A stretch of 55,360 nt of DNA from Bacteroidales bacterium (lineage in GTDB: Bacteria; Bacteroidota; Bacteroidia; Bacteroidales; P3), in contig JAFYSZ010000004.1 in the NCBI GenBank assembly GCA_017559135.1, positions 1 through 55,360 of the forward strand, in the 5' to 3' direction. A model generated the notes under the pieces. That model was not told where the DNA came from. It ran no database searches and saw only the letters and a list, made by a program, of their open reading frames with translations. The translations under genes and the position numbers were made by a program. This document shows positions 26,046 to 34,243 of this stretch, one piece after another (the stretch's first letter is position 1; each line of letters starts with the position of its first letter).

Positions 26046-27068
26046 ATGAAGAATAATAGTTTGTTTAGAAATTTATGTTTTACATTTTGCGGCTTTATCC
26101 TCTTGTTTGTTTTCAATAGTTGTGGAATGCCGATCGCTACAATTGGTTATGACGATGTCTATGCTACAAATTTAAAAGAGTATGAACCATTTATTGCGGA
26201 AGATAGTGGAAATGTTATTTATCAAGATACTATTCATAAAAAGGAAAAGAAACATTATAGAGAGTTGGTAAAGGTTGAGGATAGTATTGCTGAGAGTGAG
26301 TCTTATCAAGCAGAGGAATTGAAAACAGAGTATGATGTTAATTATGCGGAATTTGACGAAGATGATTATTATGATTATGCTTATAGTGCAAGATTAAGAA
26401 GATTTTATCACCCTGTTGTGTATCGCGACTATTATGCAGATTATTATACAAATTTATATTGGTATACCCATGATCCTTTGTGTTGGGGCACTTCTATTTA
26501 TTTAGGATATAGTTGGTGGTATCCTTCTTATTATTCTGCTTGGTATTGGGATCCGTTCTATAATCCTTATTGGTATTCTCATCATTGGCATCATCACCAC
26601 CATCACCATCATCCTCATCATGATGTTTGTTATTTCAATTCTATGGACTACAATTCAAATATGTATAGAGGAAGTTCAATTGGTGGAAGCATTAAAAGAG
26701 CAGGAAATGTTAGCGGAAGTTCTATCAAAAAACAAATAACAAGAAACAATAGTACAATAAAACCTGCTACTAACAAAAGGTATGTTTATAGTAATAATGA
26801 AAGAAAGTACAATAAGCCTACTCGCTCAAATAATACTATAAAGCAAGGTGCTAATAGAAATGGAAAAGTTTCTACAATCAATAGACAAACAAATAAAAAC
26901 ACTAATATATTTAATAGATCTACTTCAAGAAGCAGTAATAGTAATAAAACATTCAATAGAGGTAGCAGTTCTTCATTTAATCGTAGTAGCGGAACACGTT
27001 CTTCAAGTGGTTCATTTGGCGGAGGTTCAAGAGGAGGTTCTCGCAGTGGCGGTTCAATAAGAAGATAG
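26046..27068 (+). CDS. Lipoprotein with histidine-rich and Asn/Ser/Gly-rich tracts
   Basis: A 340-residue protein with a lipoprotein signal ending FNSC (Cys27). The middle is packed with Tyr and Trp (YYADYYTNLYWYTHDP, WWYPSYYSAWYWDP) and contains a run of His (HHWHHHHHHHHPHHD, about residues 181-195). The last 130 residues are basic and low-complexity, rich in Asn, Ser, Thr, Arg and Gly. I do not recognise a characterised family. The His run suggests metal binding and the aromatic and low-complexity parts suggest a surface or matrix role (inference). It stands 29 bases before a porin gene and may be cotranscribed with it. Confidence 0.75.
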   Translation: MKNNSLFRNLCFTFCGFILLFVFNSCGMPIATIGYDDVYATNLKEYEPFIAEDSGNVIYQDTIHKKEKKHYRELVKVEDSIAESESYQAEELKTEYDVNYAEFDEDDYYDYAYSARLRRFYHPVVYRDYYADYYTNLYWYTHDPLCWGTSIYLGYSWWYPSYYSAWYWDPFYNPYWYSHHWHHHHHHHHPHHDVCYFNSMDYNSNMYRGSSIGGSIKRAGNVSGSSIKKQITRNNSTIKPATNKRYVYSNNERKYNKPTRSNNTIKQGANRNGKVSTINRQTNKNTNIFNRSTSRSSNSNKTFNRGSSSSFNRSSGTRSSSGSFGGGSRGGSRSGGSIRR

Positions 27069-27097
27069 TTTAGAAATCAAAAATAAAACTTGAAAAT

Positions 27098-28504
27098 ATG
27101 AGAAAGATAGTTGTATTTATATTAAGCATTTGTGCTTTTGTAGGAGTTAAAGCACAAAGTGAAGTTTTTCCTTTGTATTTTAGTCAATTGGGACTAGAAG
27201 GAACAGCAAATTATATGGGGAGAGCAGGGGCTATTGGTGCAGTTGGGGGAGATATTATGTCGGCTCATTACAATCCTGCTGGTTTAGGTATTTACAGAGT
27301 AGCAGAAATGACATTTTCTATGGGATTAAATTTTGCTAATACATCTGCTTTTACAAATGAATTAGGATTAAAAGATGATAAAACTAAATTAACCTTTGGT
27401 AATTTCGGTATGGTTTTGCCTATAAAGGTAGATGAATCTTGGTTAAAGTATGTTCAATTATCTGTCGGCATCAATAGATTGAAAACCTTTTCTAATAATA
27501 TTGCTATGCGTAGAGATGGTTTGAATAATTCATTTATTGACCAAGTAGTAATGAATGATATTGTTGAATATAGTGATGCAGAAAATGAATTTATCAGAGC
27601 AGGTGTTGTGGGATTAGATACAAATACGTACACAATTTTTTCTGAATTTGAAGCAGGTACGTTTAATCAATTCCAAAGAATACAATATAGTGGTTCTCTT
27701 AATGAATTTTCTATGTCTTGGTCAGGAAATCTTGAAGACAAACTTTATTTTGGTATAACAGCAGGTATTCCATTTGCAGATATGACAACTTTGACAACTT
27801 TAACCGAAAGTAAAATGGGAGCAAATGATGAAGTAATAGCTTCGTATACGCATACCAAACAACAAGATTTGTCTTGTGCAGGTGTTAATTTGAAATTAGG
27901 AGCTATATTTAAACCAATATCTCCTTTAAGATTAGGAGTTGCAGTTCATACTCCTACATATTATTCTGTTACTGATGATTTTTCTGCAATAGTTAAGTAT
28001 GAACAAACAGCAGGATCAATTGCTCCAACTTTCTTTTATGGAATACAAACTCCATTCCGTTTTTTGGCAAGTGCAGCTGTAGTTTTAGGAGATATTTCTT
28101 CTTCAATTGTTGGTTCAATCAGTGCAGATTATGAGTATTCTGACTATTCTCTAATGAGATTTGATTTTACAGAAGATGTACTTGCTGAATATGAATTTAA
28201 TACAAGCATAGAAGATATTTTCCGTCCAGCACATACTTTTAGAATTGGTGGAGAAGTGAAATTTGGCCCTTTTGCACTAAGAGCAGGTTATGCAATGGAG
28301 GGTAATCCATACGTAGAAATACAAAACGATGCTTCTATGAACTATGCTACATTTGGATTTGGATACAGAAAAAGTAAAATTGGATTTGATTTAGCTTATG
28401 TTCACTCTTCAGGAGAATCAAAATATTATTGGTATGACGGAGCAGAAACAAATATGAAAGAAATACACAATATTATTCAAGCGACATTAGTTTTTAAATT
28501 CTAA
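27098..28504 (+). CDS. FadL/OmpP1-like outer-membrane beta-barrel protein
   Basis: A 468-residue protein with a signal peptide (MRKIVVFILSICAFVGVKAQ, cut about residue 20). The mature N-terminus has GRAGAIGAVGGDIMSAHYNPAGLGIYR, the pattern of the OmpP1/FadL/TodX family that carries hydrophobic compounds across the outer membrane. The rest alternates short amphipathic strands and ends in a strand closing with Phe (IIQATLVFKF), as barrels do. The substrate cannot be told. Start and end spacing suggest an operon with the lipoprotein upstream and trxA downstream (22 bases). Confidence 0.75.
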   Translation: MRKIVVFILSICAFVGVKAQSEVFPLYFSQLGLEGTANYMGRAGAIGAVGGDIMSAHYNPAGLGIYRVAEMTFSMGLNFANTSAFTNELGLKDDKTKLTFGNFGMVLPIKVDESWLKYVQLSVGINRLKTFSNNIAMRRDGLNNSFIDQVVMNDIVEYSDAENEFIRAGVVGLDTNTYTIFSEFEAGTFNQFQRIQYSGSLNEFSMSWSGNLEDKLYFGITAGIPFADMTTLTTLTESKMGANDEVIASYTHTKQQDLSCAGVNLKLGAIFKPISPLRLGVAVHTPTYYSVTDDFSAIVKYEQTAGSIAPTFFYGIQTPFRFLASAAVVLGDISSSIVGSISADYEYSDYSLMRFDFTEDVLAEYEFNTSIEDIFRPAHTFRIGGEVKFGPFALRAGYAMEGNPYVEIQNDASMNYATFGFGYRKSKIGFDLAYVHSSGESKYYWYDGAETNMKEIHNIIQATLVFKF

Positions 28505-28526
28505 ACAATAAAAATAAATTATAGTT

Positions 28527-28844
28527 ATGGCATTACAAATCACAGACGCTACATACGGTGAAATGGTAGCACAATCAGACAAATTAGTAGTTATTGATTT
28601 TTGGGCAGAATGGTGTGGACCTTGCAGAAAGGTTGCTCCAATTATTGACGAACTTTCAGGAGAATATGAAGGCAAAGCAGTTATAGGAAAGTGCGATGTA
28701 GATGGCAATAGCGAAATAACATCAAAATTTGGTATTAGAAACATTCCTACTGTTATTTTCTTGAAAAACGGAGAAGTTGTTGATAAACTTGTAGGAGCAC
28801 AAACAAAGGCAACATTCGTTGAAAAAATAGAAAAATACTTATAA
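28527..28844 (+). CDS. trxA: Thioredoxin
   Basis: A 105-residue cytoplasmic thioredoxin with the active site FWAEWCGPCRK (Cys residues near 32 and 35) and the cis-proline loop NIPTVIFLKNGEVVDKLVGA. No signal peptide. It reduces protein disulphides using thioredoxin reductase, which is not in this window. DUF58 starts 12 bases downstream. Confidence 0.95.
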   Translation: MALQITDATYGEMVAQSDKLVVIDFWAEWCGPCRKVAPIIDELSGEYEGKAVIGKCDVDGNSEITSKFGIRNIPTVIFLKNGEVVDKLVGAQTKATFVEKIEKYL

Positions 28845-28856
28845 TTTCTATTTTTT

Positions 28857-29786
28857 ATGTCAGAAGAATTAAGAGATAAGTCTCTTTATAATTCTATTGA
28901 TTTCAAAACTACACAAATTGTAGAAGGATTTATGACGGGCTTTCACAAAAGCCCGTTTCATGGTTTTTCAGTAGAGTTTGCCGAACATCGTTTGTACAAT
29001 ACAGGAGAAAGTACAAAACACATTGATTGGCGTTTATATGCTCGAACTGATAAATTATTTGTAAAAAGATTTGAGGAAGAAACAAATTTGCGAGCGATGT
29101 TTGTTATAGACTCTTCCTCTTCTATGTTTTTCCCTTACAACAATGATTCTAAACCAGAAGAAAGTAGCAAATTTTCGTTCTCTATTTATGCTTGTGGAGT
29201 GATTATGCAGATTCTTTACAAGCAAAGAGATGCTTTTGGACTATCTTTTGTTTCTGAAAACATAGATTATATTTCTCCAATTAAAACAAATCTTGCACAT
29301 AAGCAGTATCTTTTTACTCTTTTAGAGAATAAAATCAAATCAAAAGAAGAAAAACTCTCAAAAATTACTTGCATAGATAAAGCCTTACACTCACTATCAG
29401 AACAAATTCATAGACGTTCTTTATTTATCGTTTTTACCGATTTGTTTTCAGATAGTTTTTCTGCCGAAGAGTTAATAGATTCTCTTCGACATCTAAGACA
29501 CAACAAACACGAAGTAATACTTTTTCACGTTTTTGATAGTAAAAAAGAAGTAAACTTTGACTATAAAATGGGATATTATCGTTTTATTGATGTAGAAAGT
29601 GGAAGTGAATTAAAAATAAATCCAGATGAAATTCGCAATCAGTACTGTGAAATCACAAAAAGCCGATTAGATTTCATAAAAAGTGAATGTAATAAAATGA
29701 GAATAGACTTTGTGCAAGCTGATATAAACAAAGGCTTTGACCAAATCTTATTCCCATTCTTAATAAAACGATCAAAATTAAAATAA
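28857..29786 (+). CDS. DUF58 domain protein (VWA-like)
   Basis: A 309-residue protein matching the DUF58 family: GRAD-like region FAEHRLYNTGESTKHIDWRLYARTDKLFVKRFEEETNLRA is characteristic, with a von Willebrand A-like fold after it (AMFVIDSSSSMFF, a MIDAS-type DxSxS, and FIVFTDLFSD). In Bacteroidota, DUF58 proteins usually sit with MoxR ATPases and batABCD genes, but none is present here. Its neighbours are thioredoxin and an exosortase-like protein (6 bases downstream). Function unknown; possibly a chaperone or assembly factor with metal-dependent binding (inference). Confidence 0.85.
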   Translation: MSEELRDKSLYNSIDFKTTQIVEGFMTGFHKSPFHGFSVEFAEHRLYNTGESTKHIDWRLYARTDKLFVKRFEEETNLRAMFVIDSSSSMFFPYNNDSKPEESSKFSFSIYACGVIMQILYKQRDAFGLSFVSENIDYISPIKTNLAHKQYLFTLLENKIKSKEEKLSKITCIDKALHSLSEQIHRRSLFIVFTDLFSDSFSAEELIDSLRHLRHNKHEVILFHVFDSKKEVNFDYKMGYYRFIDVESGSELKINPDEIRNQYCEITKSRLDFIKSECNKMRIDFVQADINKGFDQILFPFLIKRSKLK

Positions 29787-29792
29787 ACAAGT

Positions 29793-30392
29793 ATGAAAAT
29801 AAAACAAACCTTGCAAAATATTTGGGCAATAGAGGATAACAGAAATATTATAAAAGACGGATTAACTTTTGGTGCGGTTACAATTGTTTTTCACTTTCTT
29901 TATTGGAATGCAAATATGAATTCTTGGCTGTTTGGCCCTTTTACAACTGATGTTTTTGATTTTTTTACACGTCTTGCATACAATGGAACACATATACTTT
30001 TAAATGCTTTTTCTTCCTATCCCTTTGTAGCGGAAGGAATGAGCTTTCATTTCTACGATGAATTAGGAACCTATGCCACAGTCACGATTATTCACGATTG
30101 TTCTGCAATAAAACAATGTATGCAGTTTCTTTTAGTAATGATTTTCTGTCCAAACAAATGGTATAAAAGGCTTTTATACTTTTTTGTTGGCTCAATAATA
30201 ATCCTATTGTGCAATATAGTTAGATGTTACTTACTTTCAGATGTCTTAGCAAGCGGAGGAGATTTTCAATACGTACACGATTGGGTTGCACGTCCTTTAA
30301 TGTATGTTGTAATCTTTGCATTATGGTATGTTTGGATTACATTTTTTGCAAGAAAGAAAAAGAAAATCAAGATTGAGCACCTTGAAGAGTAA
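29793..30392 (+). CDS. Exosortase/archaeosortase-like membrane protease
   Basis: A 199-residue polytopic membrane protein with about five hydrophobic segments. The three residues that define exosortases are in the expected order: Cys103 (HDCSAIKQC), Arg144 (NIVRCYLL) and His162 (YVHDWVARP). These enzymes are transpeptidase-like proteases that process proteins with a C-terminal sorting tail. No PEP-CTERM-like target is recognisable in the window. It lies 6 bases after DUF58 and its 3' end overlaps folB (convergent) by 26 bases. The Bacteroidota subtype cannot be assigned by eye. Confidence 0.8.
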   Translation: MKIKQTLQNIWAIEDNRNIIKDGLTFGAVTIVFHFLYWNANMNSWLFGPFTTDVFDFFTRLAYNGTHILLNAFSSYPFVAEGMSFHFYDELGTYATVTIIHDCSAIKQCMQFLLVMIFCPNKWYKRLLYFFVGSIIILLCNIVRCYLLSDVLASGGDFQYVHDWVARPLMYVVIFALWYVWITFFARKKKKIKIEHLEE

Positions 30393-30726
30393 CACTCACA
30401 CTCTGCATTTGTCCGCCAAGAGGTGGATTCATTTTCTGAACTCTAACTTTACATCTTTTAACTTCTGGATAAGTTTTTAGAATAGCATTAATTATTCTTC
30501 TTGCAACGTGTTCCAAAAGATGCGAAGGCTTTTCCATTTCTTTTTTTATGAGTTGATAAACATCAAGATAATTGACTGTATCATTTATATCATCACTTTC
30601 TTCTGCCAAAGTAGTATCTGTTTCAAATTCACAATCAACTACGAAATTTGTTCCTATCATTCTTTCTTCTTCAAAGCAACCATGATGAGCGAAAAACGCC
30701 ATTGAATTTATATTAATCTCTGCCAT
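30367..30726 (-). CDS. folB: Dihydroneopterin aldolase
   Basis: A 119-residue enzyme of folate synthesis that cleaves 7,8-dihydroneopterin to 6-hydroxymethyl-dihydropterin and glycolaldehyde. Family landmarks are FFAHHGCFEEERMIGTNFVVD near the N-terminus, TVNYLDVYQLIKKEM, and SHLLEHVARRI with the Glu before VARRI. Length is standard. It is downstream of pheS but separated by a terminator, and its end overlaps the exosortase gene on the other strand. Confidence 0.93.
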   Translation of the reverse strand: MAEININSMAFFAHHGCFEEERMIGTNFVVDCEFETDTTLAEESDDINDTVNYLDVYQLIKKEMEKPSHLLEHVARRIINAILKTYPEVKRCKVRVQKMNPPLGGQMQSVSVTLQGAQS

Positions 30727-30733
30727 AATCTAA

Positions 30734-30773
30734 TAAAAAAAGCAACGAAAAATATGAATACCTTTCGTTGCTT
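30734..30773 (-). terminator. Terminator after pheS
   Basis: On the minus strand AAGCAACGAAA (30773-30763) pairs with TTTCGTTGCTT (30750-30740), followed by a T run to 30734. An 11-bp perfect stem. Confidence 0.88.
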
Positions 30774-30789
30774 CTATAATGTTAATAAA

Positions 30790-31821
30790 TTAAAAATTTT
30801 GTTTGAATTGGTTTAGGAATCTTACGTCATTTTCAAAATACATTCTCAAATCGTTTACTCCATACTTGAGCATAGCAATTCTTTCCACGCCCATACCAAA
30901 AGCAAATCCAGAATAAACTTTGCTATCTATGTTTGAAGCCTCCAAAACGTTAGGGTCAATCATTCCACAACCCATAATTTCTAACCAACCTGTTCCTTTA
31001 CAAACATTACAACCTTTTCCGCCACATAGATTACAAGAAACGTCCATTTCTGCACTTGGTTCTGTGAAAGGGAAATAAGAAGGACGCAATCTTATCTTTG
31101 TATCTGCTCCAAACATTTGTTGAGCAAAATACAATAAACTTTGTTTAAGATCTGCAAACGATACGTTCTTATCAATATATAATCCTTCAATTTGATGAAA
31201 TATACAATGAGCACGTGCAGATATTGCTTCATTTCTGAAAACTCTTCCCGGAGCAATAATTCTTATAGGAGGTTTTTGAGTTTCCATTGTTCTAACTTGA
31301 ATAGAAGAAGTATGAGTTCTCAAAACCGCATTGTTGCCATCTTCTCTGTTTTCAATAAAGAAAGTATCTTGCATATCCCTTGCAGGATGTTCAGCAGGGA
31401 AATTCAAAGCCGAAAAGACGTGCCAATCATCTTCTATTTCAGGACCCTCAGCCACACTATATCCAATTTGAGAAAAAATGTCAATAATCTCAGCTCTCAC
31501 AAGAGAAATCGGGTGTCTTGATCCTGTTTTTTCTAACAAAGCAGGCTTTGTCAAATCGTCTATTTTAATTTTTGATTCGTTCTTATTCTCAATAACTTCT
31601 CTTAGACTTTCTATTTTATTTTGAATAGCTGTCTTCAATTCATTAAGCATTGCACCCATTTCTTTCTTTTCCTCGTTAGGTACATTCTTGAATTGAGCAA
31701 ACAACTCATTCATTAAACCTTTCTTTCCAAGATATTGTATTCTTAATTGCTCCAATTCCTCAGCAGTATTTACACTCAACTGCTTTAAATTTTCAATTGC
31801 TTGTTTTAATCTTTGTTTCAT
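30790..31821 (-). CDS. pheS: Phenylalanyl-tRNA synthetase alpha subunit
   Basis: A 343-residue class II synthetase catalytic subunit, acting as an alpha2-beta2 tetramer. The N-terminal coiled-coil arm (about 1-90) includes YLGKKGLMNELF. The catalytic domain has HPISLVRAEIIDIFSQIGY, the motif 2 region (VFRNEAISARAHCIFHQIEGLYID) and motif 3 (GFAFGMGVERIAMLKYG). The pheT partner is not adjacent, as often in this phylum. It starts 5 bases after the peptidyl-prolyl isomerase gene, so the two form an operon. Confidence 0.96.
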   Translation of the reverse strand: MKQRLKQAIENLKQLSVNTAEELEQLRIQYLGKKGLMNELFAQFKNVPNEEKKEMGAMLNELKTAIQNKIESLREVIENKNESKIKIDDLTKPALLEKTGSRHPISLVRAEIIDIFSQIGYSVAEGPEIEDDWHVFSALNFPAEHPARDMQDTFFIENREDGNNAVLRTHTSSIQVRTMETQKPPIRIIAPGRVFRNEAISARAHCIFHQIEGLYIDKNVSFADLKQSLLYFAQQMFGADTKIRLRPSYFPFTEPSAEMDVSCNLCGGKGCNVCKGTGWLEIMGCGMIDPNVLEASNIDSKVYSGFAFGMGVERIAMLKYGVNDLRMYFENDVRFLNQFKQNF

Positions 31822-31826
31822 AATAC

Positions 31827-32540
31827 TTATTCAACAATGCTTATTGTCATTTTAACATCTTCCACAGGACGATCATAACGATCTTTTTCTACTTTGGCAA
31901 TTTTGTCAATTACTTCTAAGCCTTCTATCACTTGACCAAATACTGTGTACTCGTAATCCAAGAAAGGAACACCACCCTCATTAACATAAGCATCTTTTTG
32001 TATTTGATTGAATTTTTTTCCCATTCTTGCTTGTAACATATTCAATTCATCAGAAGTGTAACGCTTGCCTTGCGCAATGTAGAATTGACTTCCTGATGAT
32101 GCTTTTTGAGGATTTACTTGATCTCCCATTCTTGCAGCAGCCAAAGCTCCTTTTTTGTGAATCAATTCTTGTTTAAATTCTGCTGGAACAGTATATCCTG
32201 GACCGCCTTGACCTAACATTTGATTTGGTTTAGCAGTTTTTGAATCAGGATCCCCTCCTTGTATCATAAACCCATCAATAACTCTGTGGAAAAGTGTTCC
32301 ATCATAATACCCTTCTTTGACTAATTTTATGAAATTGTCTCTGTGAAGAGGCGTTTCGTTGTAAAGAATGGCTTTCATATCGCCATAATTTGTACTAATC
32401 AATACCATAGTTGTCATTTCTTTTGTTTCTTCTTTATTTTCCATAGGATTTGTGGCTTCAACTTTCGCCATTTTGCTTGAACAAGCACTCATGAAAATCC
32501 CGATAAAAAGGATTAAAAATAGATTTTTCTTTGTGTTCAT
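31827..32540 (-). CDS. Cyclophilin-type peptidyl-prolyl isomerase lipoprotein
   Basis: A 237-residue protein with a lipoprotein signal ending MSAC (Cys20), so exported and lipid-anchored. The cyclophilin domain covers residues 45-235: YNETPLHRDNFIKLVKEGYYDGTLFHRVIDGFMIQGGDP holds the catalytic Arg and Phe, followed by GSQFYIAQG and VFGQVIEGLEVIDKI. It speeds proline isomerisation during folding of envelope proteins. The loop between FYIAQG and the next strand is longer than in E. coli PpiA and carries a charged insertion. Operon with pheS. Confidence 0.92.
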   Translation of the reverse strand: MNTKKNLFLILFIGIFMSACSSKMAKVEATNPMENKEETKEMTTMVLISTNYGDMKAILYNETPLHRDNFIKLVKEGYYDGTLFHRVIDGFMIQGGDPDSKTAKPNQMLGQGGPGYTVPAEFKQELIHKKGALAAARMGDQVNPQKASSGSQFYIAQGKRYTSDELNMLQARMGKKFNQIQKDAYVNEGGVPFLDYEYTVFGQVIEGLEVIDKIAKVEKDRYDRPVEDVKMTISIVE

Positions 32541-32607
32541 ACTTTTTTTTATTAGTTTTGCAATTCGTTATTTAAATTAAAGTGCAATACTACAAAAAAA
32601 AACTGTT

Positions 32608-32979
32608 ATGGGAAAGAATATGTTAAGATTTTTTTTAATTGCAATCTGTGCAGTGTTGATTTCTCCAATTTTTTCTTCTTGTGCAGAAGATGAAGTTGAT
32701 GGTTGTGGATTGACTGTTGTTGTTAAAGATGCGAAAAACCCATCTAAAAAATACAGTAACGCAACTGTCAGTATTAGTAAGGAGAGTGGAAGCGTTAAAA
32801 AGACAGGAAAAACCGAAGCAAACGGAGAAGCCTATTTCCTTTTTGACAATGAGGCAATTTTAGACATCTTTGTAACTCATGTTTCCGAAGATGCGATGCC
32901 TGTTACTCGCACAGGAAAAAGTACAGTGAGATTAAAATATGGAGAAGTAGTAGTTAAAGACGTTTTGATTCAGTTATAA
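32608..32979 (+). CDS. Small lipoprotein with a single carboxypeptidase-regulatory-like domain
   Basis: A 123-residue protein. The signal ends FSSC (Cys25), a lipobox. The mature part GLTVVVKDAKNPSKKYSNATVSISKESG, then KTEANGEAYFLFDNEAILDIFVTH, fits one immunoglobulin-like carboxypeptidase-regulatory or transthyretin-type domain. Such domains are common in surface lipoproteins of this phylum. An internal ATG at 32620 could also be the start. Function unknown. It converges on the deacetylase gene (1 base apart). Confidence 0.7.
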   Translation: MGKNMLRFFLIAICAVLISPIFSSCAEDEVDGCGLTVVVKDAKNPSKKYSNATVSISKESGSVKKTGKTEANGEAYFLFDNEAILDIFVTHVSEDAMPVTRTGKSTVRLKYGEVVVKDVLIQL

Positions 32980-32980
32980 A

Positions 32981-33592
32981 TCAAACGATTCTTTCAAAAC
33001 GAAATCCTTTTTCACTGTAATACGACAAAACATTTTTAAGACAGAATAGCATATTACGTTCTGCTTTTGGGTTGTCGTGAAAAAGAATTATATCACCGGC
33101 TTTTAGTTTGAGCGAATTTCTCAAACAACGAGTCGGTGAGTATTTTTTATTGTAATCAAAACTTATTACAGTCCACAATATTATGCGATACCCCTTGCTT
33201 TTTACATATCTGAGTTGCTCTTTCGTAATTCTGCCGTAAGGAGGACGAAACAAATTCGTTTTACACAAAGTCTCAAATTCATCAACACTTGTTTTGTAGT
33301 TGTCAAACGTTGATCTAAGTCCGTTAGAGTGATACATCGTGTGATTTCCTACCGAATGACCTTGATCTAACAAAGATTGATAGCACTCAGGATACTTCCT
33401 AATGTTATCCCCTACACAAAAAAATGTTGCTTTTGCATTATAGCGTTTCAAAATCTCTAAAACCTTATTCGTAACCTCAGGCACAGGACCATCATCAAAA
33501 GTAAGAAAAATTACTTTCTCTTTTGTATTTTGTCTAAACTCTACATTCTTTTTGAAAAGTTGTTGAAGAAATCTTGGAATTTTAGAAATCAT
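32981..33592 (-). CDS. NodB-type polysaccharide deacetylase
   Basis: A 203-residue CE4-family deacetylase. The metal-binding and catalytic segments are FLTFDDGPVPEVTNKVLEIL (the DD pair), GNHTMYHS (two His), FRPPYGRI, and ILFHDN near the C-terminus. It removes acetyl groups from a GlcNAc-containing polymer such as peptidoglycan or chitin oligomers; the substrate is not visible. No signal peptide is obvious, though the N-terminus is amphipathic. Its start overlaps the end of recX by 11 bases. Confidence 0.9.
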   Translation of the reverse strand: MISKIPRFLQQLFKKNVEFRQNTKEKVIFLTFDDGPVPEVTNKVLEILKRYNAKATFFCVGDNIRKYPECYQSLLDQGHSVGNHTMYHSNGLRSTFDNYKTSVDEFETLCKTNLFRPPYGRITKEQLRYVKSKGYRIILWTVISFDYNKKYSPTRCLRNSLKLKAGDIILFHDNPKAERNMLFCLKNVLSYYSEKGFRFERIV

Positions 33593-34058
33593 AATCCTCT
33601 TCTTTAATTGCTTCTGCGATGTCGTTATATGAAAAACCTTTTCCTAAAAGATAGTCAAAAGATTTCTTTGTTTTAATTTTTTTTCCCTTTGAAATAGAAA
33701 AATATTTCTTTGAAAAAATTTCACGAATCAAAGAAAAATATTCCTCGTTGTTAATAGCCTCTAAACCTTTGTTTATACAAGGTTCGCTAACTCTTTTTTG
33801 ACGTAAATAATACGCTATTTTAATTTTCCCCCACTTGTTTTGATGAAATTTACTGACTGCAAACAATTCTGCAAATCTTTGTTCGTTGATATATCCCTCG
33901 CAAATCAATTCTGCAACACAGTCTTCGCTTTCCTCCTTTGTAAGACCTAAGCTTGTTAATTTGTCAATTACTTGACTTTGACAGCGTTCTTCCTTTGCAC
34001 AATAGTCTTTTGCATATTGCAATCCTTGCGAAAAAGTATATAATCTTTGTTGTGTCAT
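33582..34058 (-). CDS. recX: Regulatory protein RecX
   Basis: The ATG at 34058 (MTQQRLYTFSQGLQYAKDYCAKEERCQSQV) gives 158 residues; the frame continues to 34097, but that would pass through the promoter box. The all-helical three-repeat RecX pattern is visible: AKDYCAKEERCQSQVIDKL, ELICEGYINEQRFAELFAVSK, and WGKIKIAYYLRQKRV. RecX blocks or moderates RecA filament growth. recA is not in the window. It overlaps the deacetylase gene, so they are cotranscribed. Confidence 0.88.
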   Translation of the reverse strand: MTQQRLYTFSQGLQYAKDYCAKEERCQSQVIDKLTSLGLTKEESEDCVAELICEGYINEQRFAELFAVSKFHQNKWGKIKIAYYLRQKRVSEPCINKGLEAINNEEYFSLIREIFSKKYFSISKGKKIKTKKSFDYLLGKGFSYNDIAEAIKEEDYDF

Positions 34059-34070
34059 AGAATTTTTTTG

Positions 34071-34078
34071 CAAAGATA
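34071..34078 (-). promoter_or_regulatory. -7 box of recX
   Basis: TATCTTTG on the minus strand, 13 bases before the recX ATG, supporting the 34058 start with a very short leader. The -33 element is imperfect. Confidence 0.5.
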
Positions 34079-34168
34079 ATAATATTCTTAAATACAATAA
34101 AATACAAGATGGTATAAGGATTGTAAAACAAAATAATAGACGAGTAAATCAAATAATTGTGAGATTTT

Positions 34169-34199
34169 TTTGGTGAACTGAAAATAATTTTTATCTTTG
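34169..34199 (+). promoter_or_regulatory. Promoter of the EF-G-like gene
   Basis: TTTG (34169-34172), 19 bases, TATCTTTG (34192-34199): full consensus, with the start codon 45 bases downstream. Confidence 0.75.
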
Positions 34200-34243
34200 C
34201 CCTATTCAAAACAATCAAATAATTTAAACTAATAAATATAGTT

